A stretch of DNA of 64,000 bases from Pycnococcus provasolii (GCA_049487715.1 CP150564.1:1-64000); one strand, 5' to 3'; counted from the first letter of the stretch, positions 50,601 through 61,103 are shown. Numbers and translations: made by a program. Notes: generated from the letters alone by a model not told the origin.

Positions 50601-52605
50601 TTAGGCAGAAGGCGGCGGCGGCGGTGGACCGCCCATCACGGGTGGAGGCGGTGGTGCACCCATCGAAGGAGGAGGTGGTGGAGGATCTCCTTCACCACCC
50701 TCGCCGCCAGCACCAGCAGCTCCATCTCCAGGAGCAGCTGCTTGCTGACTTGCTGCGCTGCCACGCCAGAATCCCGTCGGCAACTCTTGACTCGCGAAGG
50801 AAATCTGAGGCTTGAATTTTCTCAACCTCTCGACGCCCGGGAGCTCCTGAATCAAAATGGAAACGAGCGGGTGACTCAACCCGTACATCTCCGTGCCACT
50901 GACCGTAACCTTTGATCGCTGCCCACCGCGGATTGCATTCACGGCGTTTGCAATCGCCACCCAAACGCCTGAAGCGCTCTCGCGCTCCACGCGCAGGTGA
51001 GGGGCATCGCGCGGAGTCACGCGAAACAGCGGCGTGTCGCCTCCATCCAAAATCTCGCTGTCGTAGTACGTGCGGCCGTTTGGATCCACTCGGCTTGCAA
51101 ACTCGCGGCTGCTCTTGTATCCGACAGGGAAAATGTGGCGCTCGTTGTGGAAGGAGTCGCGTTCCCAGACAATCTCGCCAAGACTCTCGATCGTCACGCG
51201 GTCCGTGATGCGGATAGGGTACACAGGCTTTCCGTCTGGGCCACGATCGACGTCCGTCTTCTTCGCGTACTTCACACGCTTCGGCGGGCGGAGCCACTGA
51301 ATCGGATTCGGGTTCACCGCCGCACCACTCGCCTTCGCACCACCGCCACCGCCACCGCCGTCTTCCTGGCCCCCCGCCGGCGGCGCCTTTGGAGCGCGAG
51401 GGTAGCTCGCGCGGCTCGCGCCACCCGTCCCTCCCGAAGCCGCGCTCACCTTGCGCTTCACCGGAGCGGGTGGAAGCAGTGAGCCGAGCGACGCACCGCC
51501 GGCAACCGCCGCCGCCGCCGCCGCGGAGCCGCTCTCCTGTGCCACGAGCATGGCATGCTGCATCAGCCGCTTCGAGAGCATCTTAGAGCGATCGACGAGC
51601 CACTGTTCGGACGGGAAGGTGCCCGGAACTGGCGCGTCGGGGGCAGACTCCCCACCGGCTTGAGCCTGGAACATCGCGCCAAGTCCGGTCGTGCGAGCGC
51701 TGCGATCCGCCCAAACCGATTCGCGCCAGCCTGGCAGAGTGGGGTAGCCGTGCTCCATCAACTCTTCGCAGAGGCGTCGATCTCCGCCGCCATTGAGCCA
51801 GGAGGTGAAGGTGTCCTTCGTGAAGTCCGGGTCTCGCGTCAGCATGTTCCAGAAAGGATCCCCGCCACCAGCGGAGTCTAGCGCCGCCACGCCACCACGC
51901 ACGCCGTCGAAGAAGCGAATGCGCTCCACCATCTCGGTGCCAAGTCGTACGCTCATCTTGGGAATGTCGCCATCGCCCTTCTCCTCGAGAGACTTGAGCG
52001 TGGCGTCGTCCAGTGCGTCCAGCGTGCCCGCCGCGGCGGCTTCAGCTTTCGATGCCTCGTCCGCGTCGATGAGAAGTGCACGGTGCGCCAGCTCCGCGGC
52101 ACCAGCACCACCCTTGAGGTTCCCTCCCACCGCGGCGTTCAGCGCGTCGTAGTCCGGAGCGCCTTGATCGGTGCGCGGCACTCCACGCTCGATGAGAGCT
52201 CGCGCCAGGCGAAGTTTCTCGTGTGCTGTGGGTGGAACTTTCGGTGGAGACGGGGCATTGTCCTCGCGCGCGGCGCGCGCCACCCTCGTGCGACCATCAG
52301 GCTTCTCGCTGCCTGGTGGTGGAGGAGGAGGAACTTGTGGACCTTTCCGCGGGTCTGTGCCCGCCAGAAGCGACAGCGTCACGCCGGCAATCTTTCCCTT
52401 TCGCATCTTTGCCGACGCACGCTGAGCGTGGTCGAGCAAGCGCTTCAGACGCCGCGTCACCGTGTCGGGCACAGGCCACTCCTCGCTGCCGGGTGTGGTG
52501 CGGACGCGCTTCTTTTTCGCCGCGCCATCACCAGCATCGTCCTCCTCGGCACCGGCGTTCGGCTCGCCTTCGCCGTCGCCGCCGTCATCTTCCTCGCCTC
52601 CCACA

Positions 52606-52641
<36 letters not shown>

Positions 52642-53743
52642 GCGTCGGCGTCGGCGCCACCAGCCGCAGCATCGCTTTTGATATTGCTCATGGCTGCGCA
52701 CGGCACGCGCAGACCTCCAAATGCCGACTGAAATTCCGGGTCCGTGCGAACGCGGTCGTAGTACGCGTACCCGTGCTTGTGAACGCCCATCAGCAGAGCG
52801 ACGTCCGCGTCGCGCGTCCACCACTTCGCCGGCGGATTGGACTTTTCGATGGCACGTAGCGCAGAGAGCACAGCGCCGCGGTAGTCCACCATGCGCGGGT
52901 CGCAGAGGTACGCAACCACCTCGTGCAGCTCGTCGAGCAGAATCAGCCGCCGTGCCCACACGCCCGCGAGACGATCCGCCTTGTCCCAGACGCCGAACCG
53001 CGCTCGGCAGTCGCTGCTCTGTGGAGGCCCCTCGCGAACGCGCCTCTCGAGGTACGCTCGCTCCTTCGGGTCCGACGCGTACGTCGCCGCGCTGCGCACG
53101 ATGTCCCACGCGCAGTCCGCGACGTCGCCAAGCGCGTGCCTCGTTGGCTTGTTGCTTCCTCGTGTTAGCGCGGCACGAAGAGCATCCCACCTCTCGAGTC
53201 CGAACAGCAGGAGCGCCCGACGCAGCCACTCTTTTTCCGTGGCGTTCCAGGGAAGCCGCCTTCGCGGCAGGTCGGCTGTCGTGTTGACGTTGCGCACCGT
53301 GGGATCGTACCCGAGCGCGTCGAGCTTCCACCTCCTTTGCGACACTGCGATGGCCAGCTGCATGGATTGGCACGACGCGCGCAGTTCGTCGTGCATGAGC
53401 GCCGCGTTTCGCTCCATTTCGGCGAGTTCGGGGCACGCCTCTGCGGCGGCGTTCATCGCGGCGTCCTCAGGGTCGCGCAGTGGGCTTGGCGGCACCTTGG
53501 ACTTGACAACAAGAGTTTCTCCCACGACTCGAGAAAGCAGTCCTCTTCTCGCCGCCGTGGAGCCTGCGACGCTGTTTCTCCACCTCGCGTTTTGTATGGT
53601 TTTCTTCGGCGTCGGCGACTTTGGTTTTTGCAGTTCCTCCTCCTCCGTTTCCTCCCCGTCGTCGTCAACGTCGTCGTCGTCGTCATCCTCTTCTCCCTCC
53701 TCACCTTCTTCCTCCTCCAAGTCCTCCTCCTCCTCTTCATTCA

Positions 53744-53774
<31 letters not shown>

Positions 53775-53963
53775 GTCCGCGTCTTCGTTCAAGTCCTCCT
53801 CCTCCTCCTTCAAGTCTTCATTCAAGTCCTCCTCGAGGAGATCCTCCTCCAAGTTCTCCTCCTCCTCCTCCTCGAGATCCTCCTCCAAGTTCTCCTCCAC
53901 CTCCATCATCATCACAGGTTGCAAGGTGTCCCCCCCAAGGTCGTCACCGTCACCTGAGGCCAT
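50601..53963 (-). CDS. Chromatin protein with SANT-like and FYRN/FYRC domains (1,120 aa)
   Basis: FYRN-FYRC modules occur in MLL/ATX methyltransferases, JMJ demethylases and TBRG1, and serve in chromatin complexes. Residues about 15-140 are long Glu/Asp runs. A SANT-like segment follows (LPWNATEKEWLRRALLLFG, about 245-330), then a CHD-like WWTRDADVALLMGVHKHGY near 395-420. FYRN (YPIRITDRVTIESLGEIVW) and FYRC (GVWVAIANAVNAI, GLSHPLVSILIQELPGVE) lie at about 910-1,070, followed by a proline-rich tail. No methyltransferase or demethylase domain is present, so it is probably a structural subunit. The ATG at 53,961-53,963 (MASGDGDD) is preferred over one 36 codons upstream because the extension is Arg/Ser-rich and reads into promoter-like sequence. 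Confidence 0.82.
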
Positions 53964-54422
53964 GGCGACAAGACAAGAAGGCGGCGCGCAAAACGCAATA
54001 ATGCGTCGGACTCTTCGAAGGCGCGCGACAACGGATGACAGGGAAGCAGAGGCGGGGAAAGGGAAGCCCACATGGGGAACCCGAACTCGAACCCTAACCC
54101 TAATCAGGCTCTAAGCCCTAACCCTAACCCTAACCCGGAACGTGAAAACCCTAAAGTTCAAGTAGGGTACATAATCGGAACGAGACATCGAGGTGAGACA
54201 TCATGCTGAACGGATCTAGGGTAACCCCGAACTACATAGAACTCCCTTCGCCCAGTGCTTTCGCCCAGCCCATGTTCCCGGCCCCTGATGAAACCAACTC
54301 ACCGAGGATCAGCAACGAGTGGCTCCGAGTACGCCTTTTCTCTTCTCTTTCTTCTCCTGTGCCTGGAAAAGAGATAGTCTATCTGTTTCATTCCAGCAGC
54401 TCATCAGTTCCCTCTAAGCCAT
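53964..54422. promoter_or_regulatory. Divergent promoter with telomeric (telo-box-like) motifs
   Basis: Lies between the FYR-domain gene and the pentapeptide gene. CCCTAA units occur at 54,090-54,102 and 54,116-54,136 (three in tandem), with an isolated AAACCCTAAAG after them. No gene seen. The arrangement resembles telo-box promoter elements of plant housekeeping genes. Confidence 0.6.
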
Positions 54423-55217
54423 ATGATGTCGCTCCTAACCCATAGCAGTGTCGCTCCTGTGCAGTCTCCTCTAAAGTCCTCTTCGTTTTCGAGGCGCACA
54501 CACGCCAAAGCGGCTCTGCCCACGCCACCTTCTGTGAGGCAAGTCGCTGGGTCAACAGCCGCGGCAATCGCAATCGCGATCACCATCAACGCGACGCCCG
54601 CGGTCGCGCTCGGCGTCGACGGTGAGCTCAACAACAGGGAGGCGGATACATACGGAGAGTTTGGAAAGGGAACGATGAAGCAGTACGGAAGTGCGGACAA
54701 AAGCACAGACCCGCGGCTCAAGGAGAACTTTGACAACCAGAACCTGCAACGAAGTAACTTCACCGCAGCGGATGTGCGTGGAGCGAGCTTCAAGAAGGCC
54801 GACCTGACAGGCGCGTACATGATGAAGATCGTCGCCGCGAAGTGCAACTTCTCCGGCGCGAACCTTACCGACACGCTCATGGACCGCGGCGTTTATGTCG
54901 ACGCCGACTTCTCGCAGGCGATCTTGACGCGCGCTGTCGCCACCACGTCCGACTTCTCCGGAGCGAACATCGAGGGTGCCGACTTCACCGACGCTCTGCT
55001 CGACAGGACAGAGTACAAGAAGCTGTGCGACAATCCCACCGCGACTGGCACGAACAAGATCACCGGCGTCTCTACGCGAACGAGCCTTGGGTGTGGCAAC
55101 AAGCGCCAGACGGGGTATCCGAGCAGGTACATGAACGACGAGACGGCGTCTGATCCTCGCAAGGCTCCCCCGACGTTCGACCCGAAGAGCTTCGACAGCA
55201 AGGCTGGCGGATTCTAA
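54423..55217 (+). CDS. Thylakoid-lumen pentapeptide-repeat protein, TL15/TL17-like (264 aa)
   Basis: A predicted soluble protein of the thylakoid lumen, function poorly known. The leader is bipartite: a Ser/Arg-rich stromal transit part (residues 1-38), then a hydrophobic signal (AGSTAAAIAIAITI) ending ATPAVALG, where lumenal cleavage after Ala is likely. The body contains pentapeptide units of the A(D/N)LxX type between about 105 and 200 (for example CNFSGANLTDTLMD and SDFSGANIEGADFTDALLD), then a TRTSLGCG segment conserved in plant lumenal relatives. ATG codons at 54,423 and 54,426 are adjacent; the first is used. Confidence 0.88.
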   Translation: MMSLLTHSSVAPVQSPLKSSSFSRRTHAKAALPTPPSVRQVAGSTAAAIAIAITINATPAVALGVDGELNNREADTYGEFGKGTMKQYGSADKSTDPRLKENFDNQNLQRSNFTAADVRGASFKKADLTGAYMMKIVAAKCNFSGANLTDTLMDRGVYVDADFSQAILTRAVATTSDFSGANIEGADFTDALLDRTEYKKLCDNPTATGTNKITGVSTRTSLGCGNKRQTGYPSRYMNDETASDPRKAPPTFDPKSFDSKAGGF

Positions 55218-55481
55218 GAGCCTTCTCAGTAACTCACGTGGAAAGGAACGAACGTCACACAAACCAAGCGCAGGAAATAGGCAAATACTGTGGGGATTGA
55301 TTGGGGGTTTGGGAAAAAAACACCCGAGAAAAGTCTTGCCCCCAAACCCCGATCCCTTTCTTCTCTTCCTTTCTTCCTTGCCTCCCCTCCCCCCCTTCCT
55401 TTCCTTGGGTTCCCCCTTGGAAACAAAACGCGTCCAAAGATTCTTAACGCCTCGATCGATTGTATCATCCAAAAACAACCG

Positions 55482-56538
55482 ATGCCCGCTGTCTGCTGCT
55501 CCTACGAGGTGCCGCACGCCGCTCCCTAGTCTCGGACTCGGCACGTGGAAGGCGCCGCCAGGACAGGTGGGCGCGGCGGTCAGAGTCGCGCTGCAGAAGG
55601 GATACAAGCTCATCGACTGCGCGGAGGCGTACGATAACCAAGACGAGGTGGGACTCGCGCTCGAACAGGCGTTCCAAGACGGCGTCGCGGCACGTGAAGA
55701 CGTCACGATCGTTAGCAAGGTGTTCAACCATAACCACGGATCGCGCGCCGAGGCGTCGTTAAGGAAGACGTGCGAAGACCTGAGAGTGGGAGTGGACCTG
55801 TGGCTCATGCGTAAGCTTTTTTGCGATTACCCATACGTGCGTGACGGATGCACGTTCAACAGACACTAACCTTTCACACGCTGAAATGAACACACAGACT
55901 GGCCGATCCGGTTCGAAAACGAGCAGATTCCTTCGCCGGCACGTGGGCCAACTGGGTGGCCAAATCCGAGCATAGAGGCGAGCTTCGAATACAACGAAAC
56001 GTGGAAGGAGATGGAGCGTTTGTACAACGAAGGAAAGTGCGGTGGTATCGGCGTGTGCAACTTCACCGTCCCGCAACTTAAGGACCTGCTCGCAAACTGC
56101 ACGGTGCGACCTCTCGTCAACCAGGTGGAAGCGCACCCGTTTTTTGTGGATGCCGAGCTGCACGCGTTCTGCGCGAGCGAGGGCATTCAAATCATGGCTT
56201 ACAGCCCACTTGGAAGTGCCGATTCGTACAGCGGTAAGCTCGTCGGCGCGATTTTGCTGCAGGACGACGAGGTGAACGCCGTCGCGAAGGAAGCGGGCAT
56301 TTCCGCGGCGCAGGCGCTTCTTTGCTGGGGCATGCGCGACGGCGCGTGTGTGTTGGCGAAGAGCGTGCGTGAAGACCGCATCGAGGAGAACCTGAGGAGT
56401 CAGGACATCAAGCTTGACGCGTCTCTTCTGGCCCGTCTGACGAAACTGGATCGTGGTTACCGCTTTGGGTTGGGTTGGATGAAGGGTCACTTCTGGGACG
56501 ACGAGGCGTGGTCGGCGGGCGAGAAGAATGCGCCATGA
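55482..56538 (+). CDS. Aldo/keto reductase (two exons, 5' end uncertain)
   Basis: NADPH-dependent reduction of carbonyl compounds. The core starts LGLGTWKAPPGQVGAA (about 55,536). Catalytic residues are all present: Asp and Tyr in IDCAEAYDNQ, Lys in IVSKVFN, and His in LMHWP. The His codon is split by the intron (C from exon 1, AC from exon 2). Exon 1 ends at 55,810 and exon 2 runs 55,898-56,538 to TGA. The core frame is open upstream without any ATG. The only nearby ATG (55,482, MPAVCCSYEVPHAAP) is in a different frame, which meets TAG at 55,527-55,529, and would join the core only after skipping one base there. A missed upstream exon, a sequencing insertion or a shift at CCC-TAG-T could explain this. 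Confidence 0.78.
55811..55897 (+). other. Spliceosomal intron, 87 nt
   Basis: Donor GTAAGC at 55,811 and acceptor ACACAG at 55,892-55,897, with a CACTAACC branch-like element about 28 bases before the acceptor. Removing it restores LMHWPIRFE, a well-conserved aldo/keto reductase segment. This is the best supported intron in the window. Confidence 0.9.
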
Positions 56539-56728
56539 TGGTGATCAGTAAGAGTAAAGAAGCTTACCCCATTCCTTCCTTCCTTCCATTCCGCACGCAC
56601 AGTATGTAACCCTAACCCTAATCCTCCGCCTTATCCCCTTGCTTTTGTGGTGGGAATTCCTTCGTCCCGTCCCGTCCGCCTCACCCCTTTTTATTTACTT
56701 TTCCTTCACACCACAGGGCTTACTGATC
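56539..56728 (+). promoter_or_regulatory. Upstream region of the STN-type kinase with telo-box-like motif
   Basis: AACCCTAACCCTAA at 56,608-56,621 lies about 110 bases before the kinase ATG. No other gene. Confidence 0.55.
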
Positions 56729-58327
56729 ATGTCCGTGTGCTCTCGTAGTAGTCCTCGGCTTCCTCTTCCTTCACGGAGTACCACTAGGACTCGTAGCAGG
56801 ACAGCTTCCTCTCGGGTGCATTCGTCCTCGTCGTCGTCATCGGAGTCACTGTCCTCGTTGTTGCGTGACGCATTGTCGCCGGAGAACGTGCCCACTGCAC
56901 CAGTACCATGGCAGGCCAACGTGGATGGTGTGCAAATCAACGACGCGGCGGCGGCGGCGGCGGGAGGCGCGCAGCAGGCAAGCTCAAGCTTGATGTCCTT
57001 GGATAATACGCCGAACTTCTTCGCAAACCTCGCGGACGCTATGCAGCTCAACGACGCCGTCGAAGCCATCGCACAACTCGCGGACCAGTACCCCGTACAA
57101 ATGGCGGCGTTCGTGTACCTCGCCCTGCTCCCACCGTCGCCCATATTCGGAATCGTCGACTACTTCCTACTCAGGCCGATCGACGACCTCATCATCAGTA
57201 CCACGCTCACACCCAACAACTTCCGAGTGGGACCGAAGCTCGGAGAGGGAAACTTCGGGCGAACGTTCGAGGGACTGCGAACGGGCGGACTCGGACGCGC
57301 GCCGGAATACGAGCCGCGCTACGGCGCGCAGACGGACCAGGAGAAGCGCAACCGAGTTGTGCTCAAGCGGATAGGAACGGGAACGTTCGCGTCCACCGAC
57401 GACGCGCGTAGCGACTTCCTCAGCCGAGGCACTGTCGCACGTGGAGCGGTCGAAGTGGGCCTCACCGAGTCGTACATGAATGGCGTGCTGCGCCGGTCGC
57501 TCTGCCCGGGTATCGCACAGTACATAGGCCGCTTCAATGTCACGAGGAATAACAACGACAACCTCGACTTCTCCATGGGCTCGGAGTGGCTCGTCTTCGG
57601 ATTCGAGTCCGATGCGACGCTCGGCGATCTCATCAACATCGGCGACTATCCCGAAACGGCTGCGCAGTACCTCGCGAAAGGCGCAAGGGACGAGGTGGCG
57701 CAGCGCACGAAAATCACGAAGAACGTCGCAAGGCAGCTGCTCGGCGTATGCTCGGCACTGCACGCGCGCGGCATCGTTCACAGGGACATCAAGCCGGAGA
57801 ATGTGCTCGTGACGAACACGGGGGCGTTCAGGCTCATCGACATGGGTGCCGCGACGGATCTGCGAAATGGCGTCAACTACAGTCCCGATGCGGGCATGCT
57901 GGATCCTCTGTACGGACCACCGGAGAGCTTTGTGATGCCCGACACCACAAGTCGAGCTCCGAACCCGCTCGTTGCAGCGCTGGGAAGTCCCCTGGTGTGG
58001 GTGCTCAACGCACCGGACCTGTTCGACTCGTATTCCGTCGGCATCACACTTCTTCGCGTCGCAGTACCGGCGCTCAGCTCGGAGGCACAGTTGAAGAAGC
58101 TGAACCAAGAGCTTTCTCGCTTCGACTATGACCTTCGCACGTGGCGCCGGGAGACGGAGGGAATGGGCGGGGGGCTGGCGACACGCTGCGACTTCTCCGC
58201 GCTCGACGGTGGCGGTGGCCTTGGCTGGGACCTGTGCTGCCGCCTCGTTTGCCCACGCAACAGCCTTCAGCGCGGCCGTCTGGGGTGCCGTATGGCACGC
58301 CTCCATCCCTTCGTGTGGCTTCCATGA
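56729..58327 (+). CDS. STN7/STN8-type thylakoid protein kinase (532 aa)
   Basis: STN kinases phosphorylate light-harvesting (STN7) or photosystem II core (STN8) proteins and control state transitions and photosystem repair. The ATG at 56,729 starts MSVCSRSSPRL, a Ser/Arg-rich transit-like leader. A membrane helix at about 123-148 (MAAFVYLALLPPSP, then DYFLL) precedes the kinase domain, as in the family. The domain shows GEGNFGRTFEG (about 172), a Lys in VVLKRIG, HRDIKPENVLV (about 351), IDMGAA in place of DFG, and GPPES in place of APE. The DMG change is not diagnostic of inactivity. Sequence does not decide between STN7 and STN8. The longer open frame upstream of the ATG is low-complexity and rejected. 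Confidence 0.88.
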   Translation: MSVCSRSSPRLPLPSRSTTRTRSRTASSRVHSSSSSSSESLSSLLRDALSPENVPTAPVPWQANVDGVQINDAAAAAAGGAQQASSSLMSLDNTPNFFANLADAMQLNDAVEAIAQLADQYPVQMAAFVYLALLPPSPIFGIVDYFLLRPIDDLIISTTLTPNNFRVGPKLGEGNFGRTFEGLRTGGLGRAPEYEPRYGAQTDQEKRNRVVLKRIGTGTFASTDDARSDFLSRGTVARGAVEVGLTESYMNGVLRRSLCPGIAQYIGRFNVTRNNNDNLDFSMGSEWLVFGFESDATLGDLINIGDYPETAAQYLAKGARDEVAQRTKITKNVARQLLGVCSALHARGIVHRDIKPENVLVTNTGAFRLIDMGAATDLRNGVNYSPDAGMLDPLYGPPESFVMPDTTSRAPNPLVAALGSPLVWVLNAPDLFDSYSVGITLLRVAVPALSSEAQLKKLNQELSRFDYDLRTWRRETEGMGGGLATRCDFSALDGGGGLGWDLCCRLVCPRNSLQRGRLGCRMARLHPFVWLP

Positions 58328-58446
58328 GTCTCTTCAACCTTAGTGCAAATTATATCTACGATAAGACGTTAATACGATAATAGATGTTTCACGTTACCCT
58401 TATTTTTTTTTGTTTTATGTGCTTTGTGAATGCACACACAACCTGC
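58328..58446. other. Convergent 3' region
   Basis: Short AT-rich 3' flanks shared by the kinase and TL29-like genes. Confidence 0.5.
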
Positions 58447-59715
58447 CTAGGCGGACACATTCTTGCACGCCGTCGTGCCGTCCGGCTGCTGGCGGCACAG
58501 CTCAAACTCGCTCGGAATGGCGCTCCTTGCCTGCCAGCCTCCGCCCTTGAAGAACTTAGGCACAATGTACTTCTCAGAGTCGAAGCTCGCGTTCAGAGAC
58601 ATGTTGTTGAGAGCACGCGTGATGCGCCCCTCGACCGTTCCAGGGAATGTGCCACCGAGATCGTTCTGCGCAAAGAAGGTTTTCAGCGACCCATCCTCGC
58701 GGAGCACCGCCTCGGCGTTTCCGTCGGGGCTCAGGAACGGTGCGAGCGCCACCAGCTCGTTCGGGCTGAGGCGGCATCGTGCCGCCCACACCTTCCACTC
58801 GTCGGAGGATGCTCCCGGCTTAGGGATGCGTCCGTCCGGCGCCGCGACGGTCGCATCGACGCGTCCCACCTTCACGGGGTTGGGGTTGTCGCTCGCAACC
58901 CCCTGCGGGTCGACGGAGCTGTACAGCGTCGCGAACTTGCCGCGGAAGTCCGCGTTGCCGAGAATCTCGAGCAGGGGCATGTCCGCACCCGCGCCAACAG
59001 CCCACTGCCTCCTCTTCTCAAATCTGTCCGTCTTGCCGGCGAAGTCGCGCTTCCACTGCTCGCAGGAGACGATGCGCGCGCCGACGGCGATCAGGTCCGC
59101 ATATCCGATCGGGATGGCGGACTCCTTGTCCACCTCCGCCTTGGCTTTCTCGTAGACGGCGAGCAGATCCTTCAGGCCAGCATTCTCCGCGCGCGCGAGT
59201 TCCTCGGATAAGTGCACGCTTCCGTTCGCGCCTATTAAGGCCTTGCGGTCGTACACACCCGCATCCATGATGGCGAGCCTGATTGCCTGTTCATACGGCA
59301 CTTCGCGCACGATCGGCTTTATGATGGCGAGCACTTGCTGTGAGAACTTGCCCTGCGCTCTGAGCAGGCTGTCCGTGTCTATGTTGCACGGCGGTAGCAC
59401 GTATCCCTCCGGGAGAGCGCTTCCGACGACTTCGTACGACTCGGGGTTGTTGAACCCTTTTCTGGGCACCTCAGGTAGCGGGCTGAACGCCGCCGCCGCC
59501 GCCGTGGGTATGGCTGCTGACGACAGGAGCGAGAGCACGAGGCGCCGGTCGACCGCGGGTGACGACGACGACGAAGAAGAGGACGAAGATGACCGAGCTG
59601 ATGAGCAGACCCTCACCCTAACCCGGGATGATGGACGACACGGAAGACGAAGAGCACGAGGCTTGGAAGGCGTGCCCTTGGATGCATATGTGGTGGACGA
59701 CATCGACATCGACAT
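58447..59715 (-). CDS. TL29-like thylakoid-lumen protein (ascorbate-peroxidase-related) (422 aa)
   Basis: TL29/APX4 proteins descend from ascorbate peroxidase, lack peroxidase activity and associate with photosystem II. The leader is bipartite: Ser/Arg-rich (residues 1-53), then DRRLVLSLLSSAAIPTAAAA with a twin-arginine motif and an AAAA-F cleavage region near 75, indicating Tat-type lumenal import. The mature part contains LAIMDAGVYDR, LSEELARAENAGLKDL, and SYADLI-like PIGYADLIAVGARI, which match the peroxidase-fold helices. The distal haem His region of active enzymes (LAWHDAGT-like) reads LAIMDAGVYD, so the catalytic His is missing, as expected. The start is the first ATG in the frame. Confidence 0.82.
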   Translation of the reverse strand: MSMSMSSTTYASKGTPSKPRALRLPCRPSSRVRVRVCSSARSSSSSSSSSSSPAVDRRLVLSLLSSAAIPTAAAAAFSPLPEVPRKGFNNPESYEVVGSALPEGYVLPPCNIDTDSLLRAQGKFSQQVLAIIKPIVREVPYEQAIRLAIMDAGVYDRKALIGANGSVHLSEELARAENAGLKDLLAVYEKAKAEVDKESAIPIGYADLIAVGARIVSCEQWKRDFAGKTDRFEKRRQWAVGAGADMPLLEILGNADFRGKFATLYSSVDPQGVASDNPNPVKVGRVDATVAAPDGRIPKPGASSDEWKVWAARCRLSPNELVALAPFLSPDGNAEAVLREDGSLKTFFAQNDLGGTFPGTVEGRITRALNNMSLNASFDSEKYIVPKFFKGGGWQARSAIPSEFELCRQQPDGTTACKNVSA

Positions 59716-59980
59716 GTTTGCTCAGAGTGTTTGTTTGGCAACGGTGGGCGAAGATATTATTCTTCCTTCGACAGAAACGGTTCCCCGGGTCCGGGAAATC
59801 TAATCGCAAATCCTCGTCGCCTCATCCTCCCCCGTGTAGGTGTAGGTCGGGGAATTAAGGCGGGGATCCGTCAGAGGACGACAGAGGGACTTTAGGGTTT
59901 TAGGGTTACGGTTCGGCCTGCTCGGTCAACTCCCCTGTCCCTTCAATAATCGTTCCCCCTGGGCCTGGTGTGACTCGTGC
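59716..59980. promoter_or_regulatory. Divergent promoter between TL29-like and RCC1-like genes with telo-box-like motif
   Basis: 265 bases between the two start codons. TTTAGGGTTTTAGGGTTA at 59,891-59,908 is the only distinctive element. Confidence 0.6.
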
Positions 59981-60961
59981 ATGGCGTCCACGTCAGCGAG
60001 CGTGACCGTGGGGACCGAGTCTCTCGCGTACGATGCCCTCCGCGTACTCGTCAACTGGCAGCGCGAACGCAGGTTAAAGCGGGTGCAAGCCGCGCGAACG
60101 GCAACCGAACTGATCGCAGCAGGTGGCGCCTACACTTTAGCTCAATCGTTAGCGCTACAAGTCGACGGCAGTATCGCGAGCTGGGGAAGCAACAACCAAG
60201 GCCAGGCGCCTCCCGACGGCATTCTAGGTGACTTCACGGCAGTCGATGCGGGTACTATGCACTCTTTGGCACTTCGGCGCGACGGCAGTATCGCGTGCTG
60301 GGGAAGCAACAACCAAGGCCAAGCGCCTCCCGACGGCATTCTAGGTGACTTCACGGCAGTCGATGCGGGTGAGAGTCACTCTTTGGCACTTCGGCGCGAC
60401 GGCAGTGTCGCGTGCTGGGGAGATAACGACTTCTACCAGGCCCCTCCCGACGGCATTCCAGGCAACTTCATCGCAATCGCTGCGGGTGCGCGTCACTCTT
60501 TGGCGGTACGAGTCGACGGCAGTATCGCGTGCTGGGGATGGAACCTCAACGGCCAGGCACCTCCTGCCGGCGTTCCGGGCAACTTCGTCGCAATCGCTGC
60601 GGGTGCGCTTTACTCGTTGGCACTACGAGTCGACGGCAGTGTCGCGTGCTGGGGCAGGAACGACCACGGCCAGGCGCCCCCCGACGGCGTCGAGGGCGAC
60701 TTCGTCGCAATTGCAGCGGGTATGTATCACTCGCTGGCGATACGGCGCGACGGCAGCGTCGCGTGCTGGGGAGACAACTTCTTCGGCCAGGCGCCTCCCG
60801 CTGGCGTTCCGGGCAACTTCGTCGCGATTGCTGCGGGTGGGCGTCACTCTTTGGCGCTACGAGTCGACGGCAGTGTCGCGTGCTTGGGATACAACTTCTA
60901 CGACCAGGCACCTCCCGCTGGCGTCTCTGGTCCATTCAAGGCTACGCAAGCGGATTTGTAA
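59981..60961 (+). CDS. RCC1-like repeat protein, predicted seven-bladed propeller (326 aa)
   Basis: Built almost entirely from about seven 39-residue (117-bp) repeats of the form GSxACWGxNxxGQAPPxG followed by FxAIAAGxxHSLALR, preceded by about 45 N-terminal residues. This is the RCC1/BLIP-II-type propeller fold. Several blades are nearly identical in DNA as well as protein, notably the first two (SWGSNNQGQAPPDG and CWGSNNQGQAPPDG), which suggests recent copying or gene conversion. A conserved Cys before the WG occurs in most blades. No transit peptide or catalytic domain is obvious. Function unknown. Confidence 0.88.
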   Translation: MASTSASVTVGTESLAYDALRVLVNWQRERRLKRVQAARTATELIAAGGAYTLAQSLALQVDGSIASWGSNNQGQAPPDGILGDFTAVDAGTMHSLALRRDGSIACWGSNNQGQAPPDGILGDFTAVDAGESHSLALRRDGSVACWGDNDFYQAPPDGIPGNFIAIAAGARHSLAVRVDGSIACWGWNLNGQAPPAGVPGNFVAIAAGALYSLALRVDGSVACWGRNDHGQAPPDGVEGDFVAIAAGMYHSLAIRRDGSVACWGDNFFGQAPPAGVPGNFVAIAAGGRHSLALRVDGSVACLGYNFYDQAPPAGVSGPFKATQADL

Positions 60962-61103
60962 AAAACAAAAAAGGCTTATGTGTTTCAGTTGTAATCAAGG
61001 ACAACCAAAATCAAAAAGAAGAAAGAATGGGAACCAAAAGAAGGACGAAGTAAAAGTCAACTCCATTCTGTTACTGAATGAATGAGCAATCTTTGAGCAA
61101 ATC
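60962..61103. other. Convergent 3' region
   Basis: A-rich 3' flanks of the RCC1-like and RPA1 genes. No gene seen. Confidence 0.5.

Noticed and set aside
50846-54114. Serine-rich forward frame opposite the acidic N-terminus of the FYR-domain protein
   Set aside because: Complement of Glu/Asp codon runs (GAG/GAC read as CTC/GTC or TCC/TCG). No independent evidence.
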